A DNA stretch of 64,000 nt from Tatumella terrea. GTDB lineage: Bacteria > Pseudomonadota > Gammaproteobacteria > Enterobacterales > Enterobacteriaceae. A program made the position numbers and the translations under genes. Numbering within the stretch: position 1 is the stretch's first letter; each line of letters begins with the position of its first letter. The notes under the pieces were generated by a model. The model was not told the origin of the DNA and did no database searches. It was given only the letters and a program-made list of their open reading frames with translations. The DNA lies in the NCBI RefSeq assembly GCF_039523755.1, contig NZ_BAAAFX010000018.1, forward strand, positions 186,001-250,000, written 5' to 3'. Shown here piece after piece: positions 17,162-26,301 of this stretch.

Positions 17162-17190
17162 TGCACAAAACCGACGATTGCAGGTATAAT
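17162..17190 (+). promoter_or_regulatory. Sigma-70 promoter of yaiL
   Basis: TGCACA (17162-17167) and a perfect TATAAT (17185-17190) are separated by 17 bases. The predicted start near 17197 lies 26 bases before the yaiL ATG and downstream of the repeat array, so the array itself is outside the transcript. Confidence 0.7.
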
Positions 17191-17222
17191 CCGGACATTA
17201 CCCCATAAATTCAGATACAGAC

Positions 17223-17762
17223 ATGGCAAAACTTACCTTACAGGAGCAGATGCTCAAAGCCGGACTAGTCACCGATAAAAAGATGGCCAAAGTTCAGAGA
17301 ACCGCAAAAAAATCCCGGGTTCAGGCACGTGAAGCCCGCGAAGCGGTCGAGGAAAACAAAAAGGCACAGGCAGAACGCGCAAAAGAACTGAACGAGCAAC
17401 AAAAACAAGCGGCACTTTCCCGGGAATATAAAGCTCAGGTAAAACAACTGATTGAAATGAACCGCATCAGCGGTATCAAAGGTGATATCAGTTTCAATTT
17501 CACCGATAATAACCTGATCAAACAACTGACCGTGGATAAAGCCACCCGGGATCAGTTGATGAATGGCCGTCTGGCCATTGCACGGTTGCTGAAAGAGAAG
17601 AGTGATATCGCCGATTATGCGATTATTCCGGCAAGCGTTGCGGATAAAATTGCGCAGCGGGATGCCGACAGTATCGTCCTGAACAGTGCGCTGAGCCAGG
17701 AAGCGCAGGACGAAGATGATCCTTACGCCGATTTCAAAGTGCCGGATGACCTGATGTGGTAA
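17223..17762 (+). CDS. yaiL: DUF2058 nucleoid/ribosome-associated-type protein YaiL
   Basis: 179-residue cytoplasmic protein of unknown function, near-identical in blocks to E. coli YaiL. The N-terminal half is very basic and coiled-coil-like (KKSRVQAREAREAVEENKKA, residues about 25-70). The C-terminal half carries GDISFNFTDNNLIKQLTVDK, YAIIPASVADKIAQRD, and ends DDPYADFKVPDDLMW, the diagnostic YaiL tail. Length equals the E. coli protein. It is monocistronic with a strong promoter. No activity can be inferred from motifs. Confidence 0.93.
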   Translation: MAKLTLQEQMLKAGLVTDKKMAKVQRTAKKSRVQAREAREAVEENKKAQAERAKELNEQQKQAALSREYKAQVKQLIEMNRISGIKGDISFNFTDNNLIKQLTVDKATRDQLMNGRLAIARLLKEKSDIADYAIIPASVADKIAQRDADSIVLNSALSQEAQDEDDPYADFKVPDDLMW

Positions 17763-18101
17763 GGCAAAGCACACCCGCACGTCACTGACGAGACTGTCCG
17801 GGCCTGTCTTCGCGGCAGGCCAGGTACTATCAGCGCATTTTCTGTATGGGTCCGGTCTGCATTTTTACTTAATGGCAATGCAGTCCACTGAAAATTCATG
17901 AATATCCCCGATTCAATTTCCGGTCCGCCAACCTGCCAGCACGGGTAAGGCACATTGCTGCCAGCCAGGGGCCAGCATTTCACACTGTCCGGGGCAGGAG
18001 CCTGCCACAATCTACGGGGGGCCTGTCGGACCTATTCTCCTGAGATGGCCTTTCGCCAGGAACTCACAGCGGACACCATTGACCACTTCTGCATCATTGT
18101 G
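17763..18101. other. Intergenic region, no gene seen
   Basis: About 340 bases between yaiL and the tRNA-Asn promoter block. No supported open frame or RNA. From about 18102 the sequence becomes part of the roughly 245-bp tRNA-Asn direct repeat that recurs near 37.44 kb. Confidence 0.45.
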
Positions 18102-18143
18102 TCTTTTTTATCAGCAAACAGTTTATTTTACGCGAAAACAGCT

Positions 18144-18172
18144 TTGACAACGTCGCACTGGCCCGTTACTAT
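18144..18172 (+). promoter_or_regulatory. Promoter of tRNA-Asn copy 1
   Basis: A perfect TTGACA (18144-18149) and TACTAT (18167-18172) are 17 bases apart, followed by a C-rich stretch (TCGCCCCG) that resembles a stringent-control discriminator. Confidence 0.88.
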
Positions 18173-18193
18173 TCGCCCCGTCTTCACGACAAT

Positions 18194-18269
18194 TCCTCTG
18201 TAGTTCAGTCGGTAGAACGGCGGACTGTTAATCCGTATGTCACTGGTTCGAGTCCAGTCAGAGGAGCCA
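18194..18269 (+). tRNA. tRNA-Asn (GTT), copy 1
   Basis: A 76-base gene with acceptor TCCTCTG/CAGAGGA, discriminator G and encoded CCA. The anticodon loop CTGTTAA carries GTT, and the T-arm GGTTCGAGTCC is canonical. It appears identical to E. coli tRNA-Asn and to copy 2 at 37531. The tRNA with about 90 bases on each side is part of a direct repeat. tRNA-Asn genes are known integration sites for islands in enterobacteria, but no integrase is seen here. Confidence 0.98.
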
Positions 18270-18277
18270 TATTTAAG

Positions 18278-18311
18278 AAACCCGCTTAAGGAAACTTAAG
18301 CGGGTTTTTTG
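18278..18311 (+). terminator. Terminator of tRNA-Asn copy 1
   Basis: AAACCCGCTTAAG and CTTAAGCGGGTTT form a 13-bp stem around a GAAA loop, ending in a T-run. It is identical to the terminator after copy 2. Confidence 0.93.
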
Positions 18312-18782
18312 CGTTTATGCCTCTCTGCGAATCCTTATCTGGTATTGATTCTGCTTGCCAATATCCCCGGTATTATTTTCTTTTGTGATGTCTCTAAACT
18401 GTTTCCATGTGAACCTTCTACGTGTGCCTGTTTACATGTCATCCAGCAGGAGTCACTGACTCTTTTTTTGACGCGCTGCACCACAACAACATTGCCTGCC
18501 AGCTTAACTCTGTTAATTTCATTAGCACTATTGTTAAGTTGGATTTTTTATTTTAAACAATCGTCAGTAAGAGTTATCGGGAATAGCTATGCAGAAAGAT
18601 TGTTTGAAACATTACACTCTTTAAAGAAAACCGTAAAAAACAGCCAATCTTAGAATAACGCCACCCAGCTAAATCGTATAAAATAAGACCTGATCTGGCA
18701 CAGTTGCTGTGTACTGATAGACAGCTCTGTGCCAAGAGCATATGCCTGAAATTCTTTTTTATAGCAGTTAAGACTGTTAAGG
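18312..18782. other. AT-rich spacer between tRNA-Asn and IS element, no supported gene
   Basis: About 470 bases. A hydrophobic open frame on the + strand (18309-18653) begins inside the terminator, has no ribosome site and resembles nothing known. The first 40 bases still match the region after tRNA-Asn copy 2. Confidence 0.45.
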
Positions 18783-18862
18783 TGTAAGCATCCCTGCAAA
18801 AATAACCGTTCACTTTTAGAGATCTTCAGACATACTGAATATGTTTCCTGAAGGAGATCACT

Positions 18863-19129
18863 ATGCGTAAAGCCCGATTTACTGAACACCAGATTATCGC
18901 CGTTCTGAAGTCTGTTGAAGCTGGTCGAACGGTGAAAGATGTCTGCCACGAGGCTGCAATTTCTGAAGCCAGCTATTACAACCGGAAAGCGAAATATGGC
19001 GGAATGGAAGCTTCTGATATCCGAAAAATCAAGGACCCGGAAGAAGAGAACCGGCGTCTCAAACAGATGTTCGCTGATCTGAGTCCGGAATGCCGTGCCC
19101 TTAAAGACGTTATCGAAAAAAAGATTTAA
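18863..19129 (+). CDS. IS3-family transposase OrfA
   Basis: 88 residues with the helix-turn-helix that recognises the IS ends (FTEHQIIAVLKSVEAGRTVK and EAAISEASYYNRKAKYGGM) and a short leucine-zipper-like tail (EEENRRLKQMFADLS). AAGGAG precedes the ATG. Its 3' end contains AAAAAAAG (19116-19123), the expected -1 frameshift signal. Slipping there joins it to OrfB to make the OrfAB transposase. Product alone probably acts as inhibitor, as known for the family. Confidence 0.9.
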   Translation: MRKARFTEHQIIAVLKSVEAGRTVKDVCHEAAISEASYYNRKAKYGGMEASDIRKIKDPEEENRRLKQMFADLSPECRALKDVIEKKI

Positions 19130-19179
19130 AAACAGAGATAAAGCGTGAGCTCGCCCATTATCTGATTTCGCAGTTTACA

Positions 19180-19974
19180 ATGAGCACACGTCAGGCATGC
19201 AGGACATTATCACTGAGCAGGACGGTATTTTTCTGCAAACCGGATACACGGCGTAATGACGCTGTCATTGAAGTCCTCACAGAACTCGCTGAGCGTTATC
19301 CGCGATACGGTTTTAAAAAGCTTTTTCAGGTCATTCGCCGGCAAGGCCATGTATGGAATCATAAGCGGGTTCACCGGATTTACTGCCTGCTGAAACTGAA
19401 TTTCAGACGTAAAGGAAAGCAATGTTTGCCGGTGCGTAATCCGGCACGGCTGGCGACACCAGAGGCAGTAAACCAGAGCTGGTCGATTGATTTTATGCAC
19501 GATGCTCTGGTCAGTGGCAGACGTTTCCGGACATTCAATGTGGTGGATGATTTTATCCGTGAGGCACTGGCCAGAGAGATTGACCTGAATATTCCGGCTC
19601 AGCGGGTCATCGGAGTATTGGATCGAATCGTTGCTCACCGTGGCTATCCGCTGAAACTGAGGATGGATAACGGACCGGAATTTATCTCACTGACACTGGC
19701 CCAATGGGCTGAAGATCATGATGTACAGTTGGAGTTCATTCAGCCCGGGAAACCCACTCAGAATGCTTTTATTGAACGATTTAACCGGACATACAGGACT
19801 GAAATACTGGATTTTTATCTGTTCAGAACACTGAATGAAGTACGGGAGATCACAGATCGGTGGCTGACGGAATATAACCGCGAACGACCCCATGAATCCC
19901 TGAATAATCTGACGCCGGAAGAATACCTGTTGATGGCTGAAAAAACGGAAACCTCAAAAAGTGTCTGGAACTAA
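19180..19974 (+). CDS. IS3-family transposase OrfB (DDE catalytic part)
   Basis: 264 residues from the first ATG. In practice the frame is entered by -1 slippage at 19116-19123, and it stays open from there. The rve/DDE core is intact: IDFMHD, VVDDF, MDNGPEF and NAFIERFNRTYR give the two aspartates and the glutamate. The C-terminus ends TSKSVWN as in related elements. No stop or frameshift interrupts it, so copy 1 could still be active, unlike copy 2. Confidence 0.9.
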   Translation: MSTRQACRTLSLSRTVFFCKPDTRRNDAVIEVLTELAERYPRYGFKKLFQVIRRQGHVWNHKRVHRIYCLLKLNFRRKGKQCLPVRNPARLATPEAVNQSWSIDFMHDALVSGRRFRTFNVVDDFIREALAREIDLNIPAQRVIGVLDRIVAHRGYPLKLRMDNGPEFISLTLAQWAEDHDVQLEFIQPGKPTQNAFIERFNRTYRTEILDFYLFRTLNEVREITDRWLTEYNRERPHESLNNLTPEEYLLMAEKTETSKSVWN

Positions 19975-20096
19975 AACAGGTCTACTTACAATATCAGCTA
20001 AATTTATATTTTTTCCTCTAAAAAGATAAAATCTTTGTTGTCCCTGACTAAAACCCGCTATATAACAAATATGCCCCCTTGCTGCAGGAAAATACT

Positions 20097-20726
20097 ATGT
20101 CTATTTCGCACGAATTACTCCTGATTTACACCACTTATTTTGTTGCTACGGCAAGTCCCGGTCCCAGCAATATGGCTATTATGGGTGCAGCAATGAAACG
20201 CGGACGCGGCGCTGCTCTCGCGCTGGCCTCCGGAGTGATTAGCGGTTCCATGCTGTGGGCCCTGCTCGCCGCCTGCGGCATACTGACGGTGCTGGCTACA
20301 TTTGCTCAACTGCTGATCGTGTTAAAAGTCTGCGGCGGTTTATATCTGCTGTGGCTGGCCTTCAAAGCCGGTAAATCGGCATTACGCCATCCGGTCACGG
20401 AAACCTGTTTGCAGGAGACAAAAAAAGCCGCCTACACCAGCCTGTTCCGCCAGGGAATATTAATGCATATTGGCAACCCGAAAGCTATCCTGACCTGGGT
20501 GGCCATTATGTCTGTAGCACTGAAGCCAGGTGCGGCAGCCTCCACCTTACCTATGGTGATCGGCGGCTGTGCCGTAATATGCATGCTGGTTTTCTGTGGA
20601 TATGCTCTTTTATTTTCTACCACCATGATGGCGGCTTTTTACCGCCGGATCCGTCGCGGCCTGGATGCTCTGTTAGCCGTCTGTTTTGCAATTGCCGGTC
20701 TGAAACTGGTTCTTAGCCGCAGCTGA
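20097..20726 (+). CDS. LysE/RhtB-family amino-acid exporter
   Basis: Inner-membrane exporter of about 209 residues with six helices. The family N-terminal block YFVATASPGPSNMAIMGAAM (near residues 12-32) and GNPKAILTW near 130 are present. The start at ATG 20097 follows AGGAA by eight bases; a TTG further upstream is less likely. Likely substrates are homoserine, threonine, lysine or similar amino acids, which cannot be separated by sequence. It is a single gene between the IS element and the amine cluster, with no companion regulator. Confidence 0.85.
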   Translation: MSISHELLLIYTTYFVATASPGPSNMAIMGAAMKRGRGAALALASGVISGSMLWALLAACGILTVLATFAQLLIVLKVCGGLYLLWLAFKAGKSALRHPVTETCLQETKKAAYTSLFRQGILMHIGNPKAILTWVAIMSVALKPGAAASTLPMVIGGCAVICMLVFCGYALLFSTTMMAAFYRRIRRGLDALLAVCFAIAGLKLVLSRS

Positions 20727-21049
20727 ATCCGTAATTTCCTTGCGATTCTGGGAAAATCGCGATAACACCGGGTCTGCTGTGGCAGTCCCGGTCTTACCTT
20801 CTTCCGCCGGTCTGATCCTTTCGTTTTATCCACGCCGCCGCCGGCGTCAGAGATACAGGTCCCCTGCGCCCTGAGGCATATATGCTCCACCAGCCACCTG
20901 ATTCCTGCCCGCATAACTCTCAACACACCGGAACCTCCCCGCCCCCGCATTGCATATAAAATCACCGTTTTTTTCATAAGAAAGTAATATGGGGTAATTT
21001 ATCCATTTATATCAATTAATTACTATTATTCTCTTTTAGACTATATATA
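20727..21049. other. Intergenic region upstream of the amine cluster
   Basis: About 320 bases, strongly AT-rich from 20985 on, holding the promoter for the permease operon. No supported gene or hairpin. Confidence 0.45.
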
Positions 21050-21067
21050 CATATAAAATCTTATGAT
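21050..21067 (+). promoter_or_regulatory. Candidate GntR operator, copy 1
   Basis: CATATAAAATCTTATGAT recurs with one inserted A and one change as CATATAAAAATCGTATGAT upstream of the aldehyde dehydrogenase at 27252. The core AAATC-TTAT-GATTT here is a perfect 5-bp inverted repeat. It lies about 50 bases before the first permease start. I infer it is the binding site of the GntR regulator encoded within the cluster. Confidence 0.5.
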
Positions 21068-21118
21068 TTATACATTCAGACATCTCTTGGATCTGTGAAA
21101 TTTTTTATCGAGGTGTTA

Positions 21119-22579
21119 ATGCGTAGTTCTCCCCCCGACTTGGTTACACCGTCATCAGCCCCGGTTGTACAGCAATTCAACCGTTCAATCGGCCTGATGT
21201 CTAACTTCTCTCTTGGTTTCACCTATCTTTCGCCACTGACCGCCGTTTATTCACTGTTTGCTCTGTCAATGACCCTGGCCGGCCCGCCCGCCATCTGGTG
21301 GATCCTGATTGCTGCCGCAGGCCAGATGCTGGTAGCTATGGTGTTTGGTGAGATCGCCTCACAGTATCCGATCACCGGCGGACTTTATCCCTGGGCGCGG
21401 TTGTTATGGGGTAAGAAATATGCATGGATTGCTGCCTGGATCTATCTGTGGACACTGGTGGTCACCATCACCTCTATTGCAGAATACAGTGCAACCTTCG
21501 TCGCTTCCCTGTTTAGTTATACCCAGACAGCCAGCCATTTATTGCTGACCTCGGTATTACTGTTATTACTGATGATGGCGGTTAATCTCTCTGGCACCAG
21601 GAACCTTGCCCGTGTGGCACGTATCGGATTCTGGTGCGAAATTATCAGTGTGATCGCACTGGGTATTTACCTGTTAATTTTCCACCGTACCCAGCCTGTG
21701 GGGATCCTGTTTGATAGCATGGGTGCAGCCACCGGATCTGCCGGTTTCTCTCATGCCTTTATGACGGCCTCATTGCTGGGATTATTTATGTTCTTCGGGT
21801 TTGAAGCCTGCGGCAATGTGGCAGAAGAAGTCAAAGATGCCGGCAGGAAAATTCCGGTGGCGATGATACTCAGTATTTTCTTTGGCGCTATCTCGGCCAT
21901 TATTTCGGTACTGGGTTATCTGCTCTCCTATCCGAACCTGAAAGATATTGTCTCCGGTAAAATCCAGGACCCGATTCCGGAAATTCTGAATAATGCGCTG
22001 GGGACTGAGGGTGAGAAGATCTTTGTGGTGATTGCGATTATTGCCATGCTGTCCTGCATTCTTTCATTACAGGCCGCGTTAAGCCGGCTCATTTTCTCAT
22101 TCTCCCGCGACAATATGCTGCCCGGCAGCCGATGGATGGCCCGTATCTCAAAAAACGAGGTTCCGGATAATGCCATGATCGTCAGTTGTGCCTTACCGCT
22201 ACTGATTTGCCTTTGGGTGTATTACCAGCCGGATAATCTGGCCAGAATTACCGCCTTCGCGGTGGCCGGTATTTATATCTCTTTCCAGATGGTCGTCCTG
22301 GCCGCGCTCCGTAAAAGGGTTCAGGGCTGGAAACCGGCCGGCCCGTGGTCGCTCGGGCGTTGGGGCTTTCTGAATAACCTGCTGGCACTGGGGTATGGTC
22401 TGTTCGGTATTTATCTGCTCTGCGTGCCGGCCTCCGGGGATAGTTTTCTTGACCGCTGGATTGTTTTAACCGGGCTGGCGGTGGTGGCAGGCTGCGGACT
22501 GATCTATTTATTGACTGCACGTCCGTACCGGAAAGAAACCGATGGCCAGCATTACCAGAACCATAGTAACGGTCAGTAA
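21119..22579 (+). CDS. APC-superfamily amino-acid/amine permease 1
   Basis: Twelve-helix inner-membrane permease of about 486 residues, APC superfamily, closest in look to the ACT/GABA-choline branch (GFTYLSPLTAVYSLFALSMT near residue 30, ITGGLYPWARLLWGKK near 85-100, FFGFEACGNVAEEVKDAGRK near 230). The start at ATG 21119 is preceded by GAGG. It is the first gene of an operon with a PlaP-like importer and a flavin amine oxidase, so an amine, or the amino acid derived from it, is the likely substrate. The actual ligand is not visible in the sequence. Confidence 0.82.
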   Translation: MRSSPPDLVTPSSAPVVQQFNRSIGLMSNFSLGFTYLSPLTAVYSLFALSMTLAGPPAIWWILIAAAGQMLVAMVFGEIASQYPITGGLYPWARLLWGKKYAWIAAWIYLWTLVVTITSIAEYSATFVASLFSYTQTASHLLLTSVLLLLLMMAVNLSGTRNLARVARIGFWCEIISVIALGIYLLIFHRTQPVGILFDSMGAATGSAGFSHAFMTASLLGLFMFFGFEACGNVAEEVKDAGRKIPVAMILSIFFGAISAIISVLGYLLSYPNLKDIVSGKIQDPIPEILNNALGTEGEKIFVVIAIIAMLSCILSLQAALSRLIFSFSRDNMLPGSRWMARISKNEVPDNAMIVSCALPLLICLWVYYQPDNLARITAFAVAGIYISFQMVVLAALRKRVQGWKPAGPWSLGRWGFLNNLLALGYGLFGIYLLCVPASGDSFLDRWIVLTGLAVVAGCGLIYLLTARPYRKETDGQHYQNHSNGQ

Positions 22580-22682
22580 CAGGACAGAGGCCTCCGCCTG
22601 CTGTTAATCACTTTCATTGCACACCGGTGCTGCTGTTATCACGGAAGAAACCGGCACCGGATGCTATTTATAAGGACTGACG

Positions 22683-24008
22683 ATGGATAAAAATAACCAC
22701 TCGCGAAAACAACTTTCATTATTGCAGGTCGTGATCATCGGTATCGCGTATATGACCCCGATGACTGTCTTTGATACGTTCGGTATCGTCTCTGGTGTCA
22801 CGGTGGGCCGGGTGCCTCTGGCGTATCTGATTGCGCTGGTCGCCGTATTATTTACGGCCCAAAGTTATGGCCGGCTGGTGAAAATTTTCCCGTCAGCAGG
22901 TTCGGCTTACAGTTACACCCGACATATCTTCGGGAAACACAGTGGTTTTATGGTCGGGTGGTCTTCACTGCTGGATTACCTGTTATTGCCGATGATCAAT
23001 TCGCTACTGGCCGGGATCTATCTGCGTTCTCTGTTCCCTGAGATACCGGGCTGGATATCGATCCTGATATTTACGGCGCTGGTCACTTACCTCAATTGCT
23101 GCAGAATCAAACTGCTGGCGAATGCCAATGTCTTGTTCGTCGGCTTGCCGGTATTACTGATGATGGCCTTTATCTATATGGTCGTACATGACCTGACGAC
23201 CACCACCGGGATCCACCGGGTCATGACCACGGCTCCGCTGTTTAATGGTCAGCATTCCGTAATGCCTTTAATCAGCGGCGCAGCGATCCTTTGCTTCTCA
23301 TATCTGGGTTTTGACGCCGTCACTACGCTGTCCGGAGAGACGCAACGCCCGCACACGCTCATCCCTAAAGCCATTTTTTATACGGCATTAAGTGGCGGGA
23401 TTATTTTCTTTATCGCCGCCTGGTTTATACAACTCTATTACCCGGATAATTCTGCCTTTAAAAACCCGACCGAAGCCATGCCAGAAATTGTGCTGTATGT
23501 CGGTGGCCGGATATTCCAGACTCTGTTTCTGGTGGCTATTTTATTTAATACGTTTGCCTCTGCGCTCGCCTCTCATGCCAGTGCCGCCAGGCTGTTGCAT
23601 ATTATGAGTAAGGATAACCGTTTCACCGCACCGGTCTTTGGTTATCTTGACCCTGTGACAAACACACCGCTTTATTGTGTGCTTTTTACCGGCCTGCTTT
23701 CTCTGACCGCCATTTTCTTCAACCTGGATACCGCCGTCTCCTTAATCAGTTTCGGTGCACTGGTTGCCTTCAGTGCCGTCAATATCTGTGTCATTGCCAG
23801 GTTTGCGGTTAAAGAGAAAGGGCTGAACTCATTCCGTAACATCCTGCATAACCTGATTTCTCCGGGCGCCGGCCTGGCCAGTGTCGCCTTTATGTGGGTC
23901 AACCTGGATCACGATGCCTTCGTGCTGGGCTCAGTCTGGGCAGTGATCGGTCTGGGCTGGGTTGTTTATACCTGTATGAGTAAACCGGCTACCACCGTTT
24001 CGGAATAG
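22683..24008 (+). CDS. APC permease 2, putrescine importer PlaP/PuuP type
   Basis: 441-residue permease very similar in blocks to E. coli PlaP: AYMTPMTVFDTFGIVSG near residues 22-38, FPSAGSAYSYTRHIFGKHSG, GFMVGWSSLLDYLLLPMIN, GFDAVTTLSGETQRPHTLIP and SFGALVAF. PlaP and PuuP import putrescine by proton symport. Two permeases in one operon suggest two substrates, for example diamine and product exchange. It is followed after about 60 bases by the oxidase gene, in the same direction, so it is probably co-transcribed. Confidence 0.85.
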   Translation: MDKNNHSRKQLSLLQVVIIGIAYMTPMTVFDTFGIVSGVTVGRVPLAYLIALVAVLFTAQSYGRLVKIFPSAGSAYSYTRHIFGKHSGFMVGWSSLLDYLLLPMINSLLAGIYLRSLFPEIPGWISILIFTALVTYLNCCRIKLLANANVLFVGLPVLLMMAFIYMVVHDLTTTTGIHRVMTTAPLFNGQHSVMPLISGAAILCFSYLGFDAVTTLSGETQRPHTLIPKAIFYTALSGGIIFFIAAWFIQLYYPDNSAFKNPTEAMPEIVLYVGGRIFQTLFLVAILFNTFASALASHASAARLLHIMSKDNRFTAPVFGYLDPVTNTPLYCVLFTGLLSLTAIFFNLDTAVSLISFGALVAFSAVNICVIARFAVKEKGLNSFRNILHNLISPGAGLASVAFMWVNLDHDAFVLGSVWAVIGLGWVVYTCMSKPATTVSE

Positions 24009-24069
24009 CGAAAACCACTAACGCACAGTGAGGTTACCTGTGCTTTTATCAATTACCCGGAAAAACACC

Positions 24070-25521
24070 ATGAAAAATAATGACAGGATAATTAAACCAG
24101 AACTGGTCAGCAACGCGCGAACGGGCCTTATCAGTCGCATTATTACCGACGGAGACTGGAACTGGGTCCGGCCTGACAGTGAGCGCCCTAACGATGAAAG
24201 TCAGAAAATTGACCCGGGAAACCCCGCCAATTACTACGAGTCTACGCTTGCCCCCTGGATGTCCTTCCCGCCCCTGGAAAGTGATAAACAGTGTGAACTC
24301 GTAGTGATTGGCGGCGGTTTATTAGGTGCTTCAACGGCACTTCATCTGGCGGAGTCGGGGGTAGAAACGATATTGCTGGAGAAAAATGCCATCGGGTCAG
24401 GCGCGTCCGGACGCAATGGCGGCCAGCTTACCCCGGGTCTTGCCCGCTGGGAGGCCGAATCCATGCTGGAAAATCTTACGTATCAGGAGGCCCGCAGACT
24501 CTGGAAATTTACCTCTGCCGAAGCCATGGCCCTGATTGATAATATCACCGCAAAATACTCGCTGGACCTCGATCGGAAGCATGGACATCTTACTGCCGCA
24601 GTACACCCCGGGCACATGAGCGCGCTGGTTAAGGCCGCCGATGCCCGACACTATCTTGGCGACCATCAGGTCACCGTGCTGGGCAATTATGAGCTGCAGG
24701 AACATATTCGTTCAGAAATTTACCATGGCGGGATCCATGACGATTGTGGCGGGCAGATCCATTCTCTGGCCCTGAACCGGGGCCTGATTTATGGCTTTCT
24801 GAAAAATGGCGGTACCGTGCATGAACACAGTGAGGTGATCCGAATTGAGGAAACCCCTGACGGCACCCGGGTGCATACACCGTCCGGTATTGTCACCGCA
24901 ACGCGGGGGGTCATCATCGCTGTTCATGATGATACCCACTCGTTACTGAGTCAGGATCCGGCGACTACTCTGCCCTTTTATACCTACGTCGGGGTCACCC
25001 GTCCGGTTGATGGCGGTAACCGCAGCCTGCTGCCGACAGGCAAGGCGGTTTATGATACCCAGCTACAGATCGATTATTATCGCCCGGTGCGGGATCAGCG
25101 GCTGTTATTTGGCGGTCAGGGGACTGGCATGCGCTGGGATAATAACCGGACCGTAGACTACCTGACCTCCCGGTTACGCACCGTGTTTGCAGACCGGGAT
25201 GACCTTGAACTCGATTTTGCCTGGAGCGGCACAACTGACCTTACCCTGAATGGTGCCACGGACTGCCGCAGAAGTGGGTCACGGGGGCAGATTTACTCGG
25301 TCCACGGGTGGAGCGGGCACGGCGTAGCTCAAACCGTCAGGATAGGAAAAGCTATCACCGACGATATCACCGGGGCCAGCGATGATTTCGCCATGCTGGC
25401 TGCCATAAAGCACACCCCGTTATTTATGGGAAGGCAACTGGCGCCGGTCGCTATTCCGCTGGCAAAAACCTTACTGGGGATATCCACGCGGCTGGCACCC
25501 GGTAAAATGATCTCGTTCTGA
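24070..25521 (+). CDS. FAD-dependent amine oxidase, PuuB/OrdL type (DAO family)
   Basis: 483-residue flavoprotein with a Rossmann motif VVIGGGLLGASTALHLAESG (near residues 79-98) followed by SGASGRNGGQLTPGL, the typical block of PuuB/OrdL-type oxidases. C-terminal VHGWSGHGVAQTVRIGKAI is the matching FAD-binding end. PuuB oxidises gamma-glutamylputrescine to the aldehyde with H2O2 release. PuuA and PuuD genes are missing here, so a free amine or another adduct may be the substrate. ATG 24070 is chosen; a GTG at 24028 would add 14 residues with no ribosome site. It ends the operon at a perfect hairpin. Confidence 0.83.
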   Translation: MKNNDRIIKPELVSNARTGLISRIITDGDWNWVRPDSERPNDESQKIDPGNPANYYESTLAPWMSFPPLESDKQCELVVIGGGLLGASTALHLAESGVETILLEKNAIGSGASGRNGGQLTPGLARWEAESMLENLTYQEARRLWKFTSAEAMALIDNITAKYSLDLDRKHGHLTAAVHPGHMSALVKAADARHYLGDHQVTVLGNYELQEHIRSEIYHGGIHDDCGGQIHSLALNRGLIYGFLKNGGTVHEHSEVIRIEETPDGTRVHTPSGIVTATRGVIIAVHDDTHSLLSQDPATTLPFYTYVGVTRPVDGGNRSLLPTGKAVYDTQLQIDYYRPVRDQRLLFGGQGTGMRWDNNRTVDYLTSRLRTVFADRDDLELDFAWSGTTDLTLNGATDCRRSGSRGQIYSVHGWSGHGVAQTVRIGKAITDDITGASDDFAMLAAIKHTPLFMGRQLAPVAIPLAKTLLGISTRLAPGKMISF

Positions 25522-25535
25522 CAAACACGCTCATT

Positions 25536-25565
25536 GCTTACCTGTCACGCCGGTGACAGGTAAGC
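25536..25565. other. Perfect 13-bp hairpin between convergent genes
   Basis: GCTTACCTGTCAC and its exact complement flank GCCG, between the oxidase gene and the convergent Cache-protein gene. There is no T-run on either strand. It probably protects or ends both transcripts. Confidence 0.6.
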
Positions 25566-25572
25566 TATCAGC

Positions 25573-26283
25573 TCAGTACGGCGCAAACAACATAAAGTGC
25601 TGCCGGCGAAGCGTATCGCCCTGCTGTTCATCGTCAATCAACGTCCCGGTCCGGTAACGCGGATGACTGGAGATCATCACTCTGCCACCCGGATTAGCGA
25701 TGACCAGTTTTTGCCGGCATTGACGAAGTAAGGCAAGTAATTCTGCCTCTATCACACTGACCAGCACATCTACCGCCGCAATGCCGACCTGCTTATGGTT
25801 AAGCATCACCGGCGAGGATGCCGTCAGTGTATAGGCCGAGGTACAGACGTAATCCACATACGGTCCGTGCAGAGATACGCTTTCGGTATCCCGGGTATTT
25901 CTAAACCATTCAAAGGTACTGAAGTCCAGCCGTTGCTGCGTGGCCTGGTCCAGTTCCAGACAGGAATTCTGATTTTTTCGGGAGTTTTTAAACCACCATT
26001 CCAGAAACCAGTAAGGCTGCTTATCCTCCGGCAGATGATGATGACAGGCAAACCCTGCGCCGAAACAATACCGGCTTTCGGCAAGCGTGTGTTCAATCAC
26101 CGGGAACAGGGCTTTTCTTAACTGGCTTTCGGGCAGCTTGCGGGGAAAGTGCTCAGCATCCGCCATCACCGAGAGTACGTCAGCCATGCCGGCAGAGAGC
26201 GCGGCTGCCGATGCGGCAACCGAACTGAACAGATGTTCAGTTCTTTCAGCGACACAGACTTTAACTTCATCTTCATTTAACAT
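25573..26283 (-). CDS. Free-standing Cache (PDC-type) sensor protein
   Basis: 236 residues, no signal peptide and no transmembrane helix, so a soluble protein. The centre (EWFRNTRDTESVSLHGPYVDYV near residues 123-145) resembles the small-molecule pocket of Cache domains, where W-F/Y, Y and D contact amino acids or amines, and the C-terminal half (VGIAAVDVLVSVIEAELLAL, VIANPGGRVMISSHP) is the second part of that fold. It lacks any methyl-accepting, kinase or GGDEF output domain. It lies upstream-coupled to nothing but shares a transcript with the GntR gene, 18 bases after that gene's stop. A role as ligand-binding partner of GntR is inference. Confidence 0.68.
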   Translation of the reverse strand: MLNEDEVKVCVAERTEHLFSSVAASAAALSAGMADVLSVMADAEHFPRKLPESQLRKALFPVIEHTLAESRYCFGAGFACHHHLPEDKQPYWFLEWWFKNSRKNQNSCLELDQATQQRLDFSTFEWFRNTRDTESVSLHGPYVDYVCTSAYTLTASSPVMLNHKQVGIAAVDVLVSVIEAELLALLRQCRQKLVIANPGGRVMISSHPRYRTGTLIDDEQQGDTLRRQHFMLFAPY

Positions 26284-26301
26284 GTTATTCCTGCCGCGGA
26301 G

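Larger units (their letters stand above)
18783..19990 (+). mobile_element. IS3-family insertion sequence (IS1222/ISEhe3-like), copy 1
   Basis: A 1208-bp element with ends beginning TGTAAG (left) and finishing CTTACA (right). Its inner sequence, two overlapping frames and A7G slippery run are typical of IS3-family elements. The left end TGTAAGCATCCCTGCAAAAA also occurs, in opposite orientation, at the end of the second copy at 39.0 kb, which fixes the boundary. No 3-4 bp target duplication is visible, so the insertion is old or was rearranged. Confidence 0.85.

Noticed and set aside
16560..17278. Overlapping open frames of 156-209 codons across the 103-bp repeats
   Set aside because: They exist in all three + frames only because the unit lacks stops, there is no ribosome-binding site, and each unit is read in a different frame. 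They are repeat artefacts.
18309..18653. Hydrophobic 114-codon frame after tRNA-Asn copy 1
   Set aside because: Starts inside the tRNA terminator, has no ribosome-binding site and matches no family.
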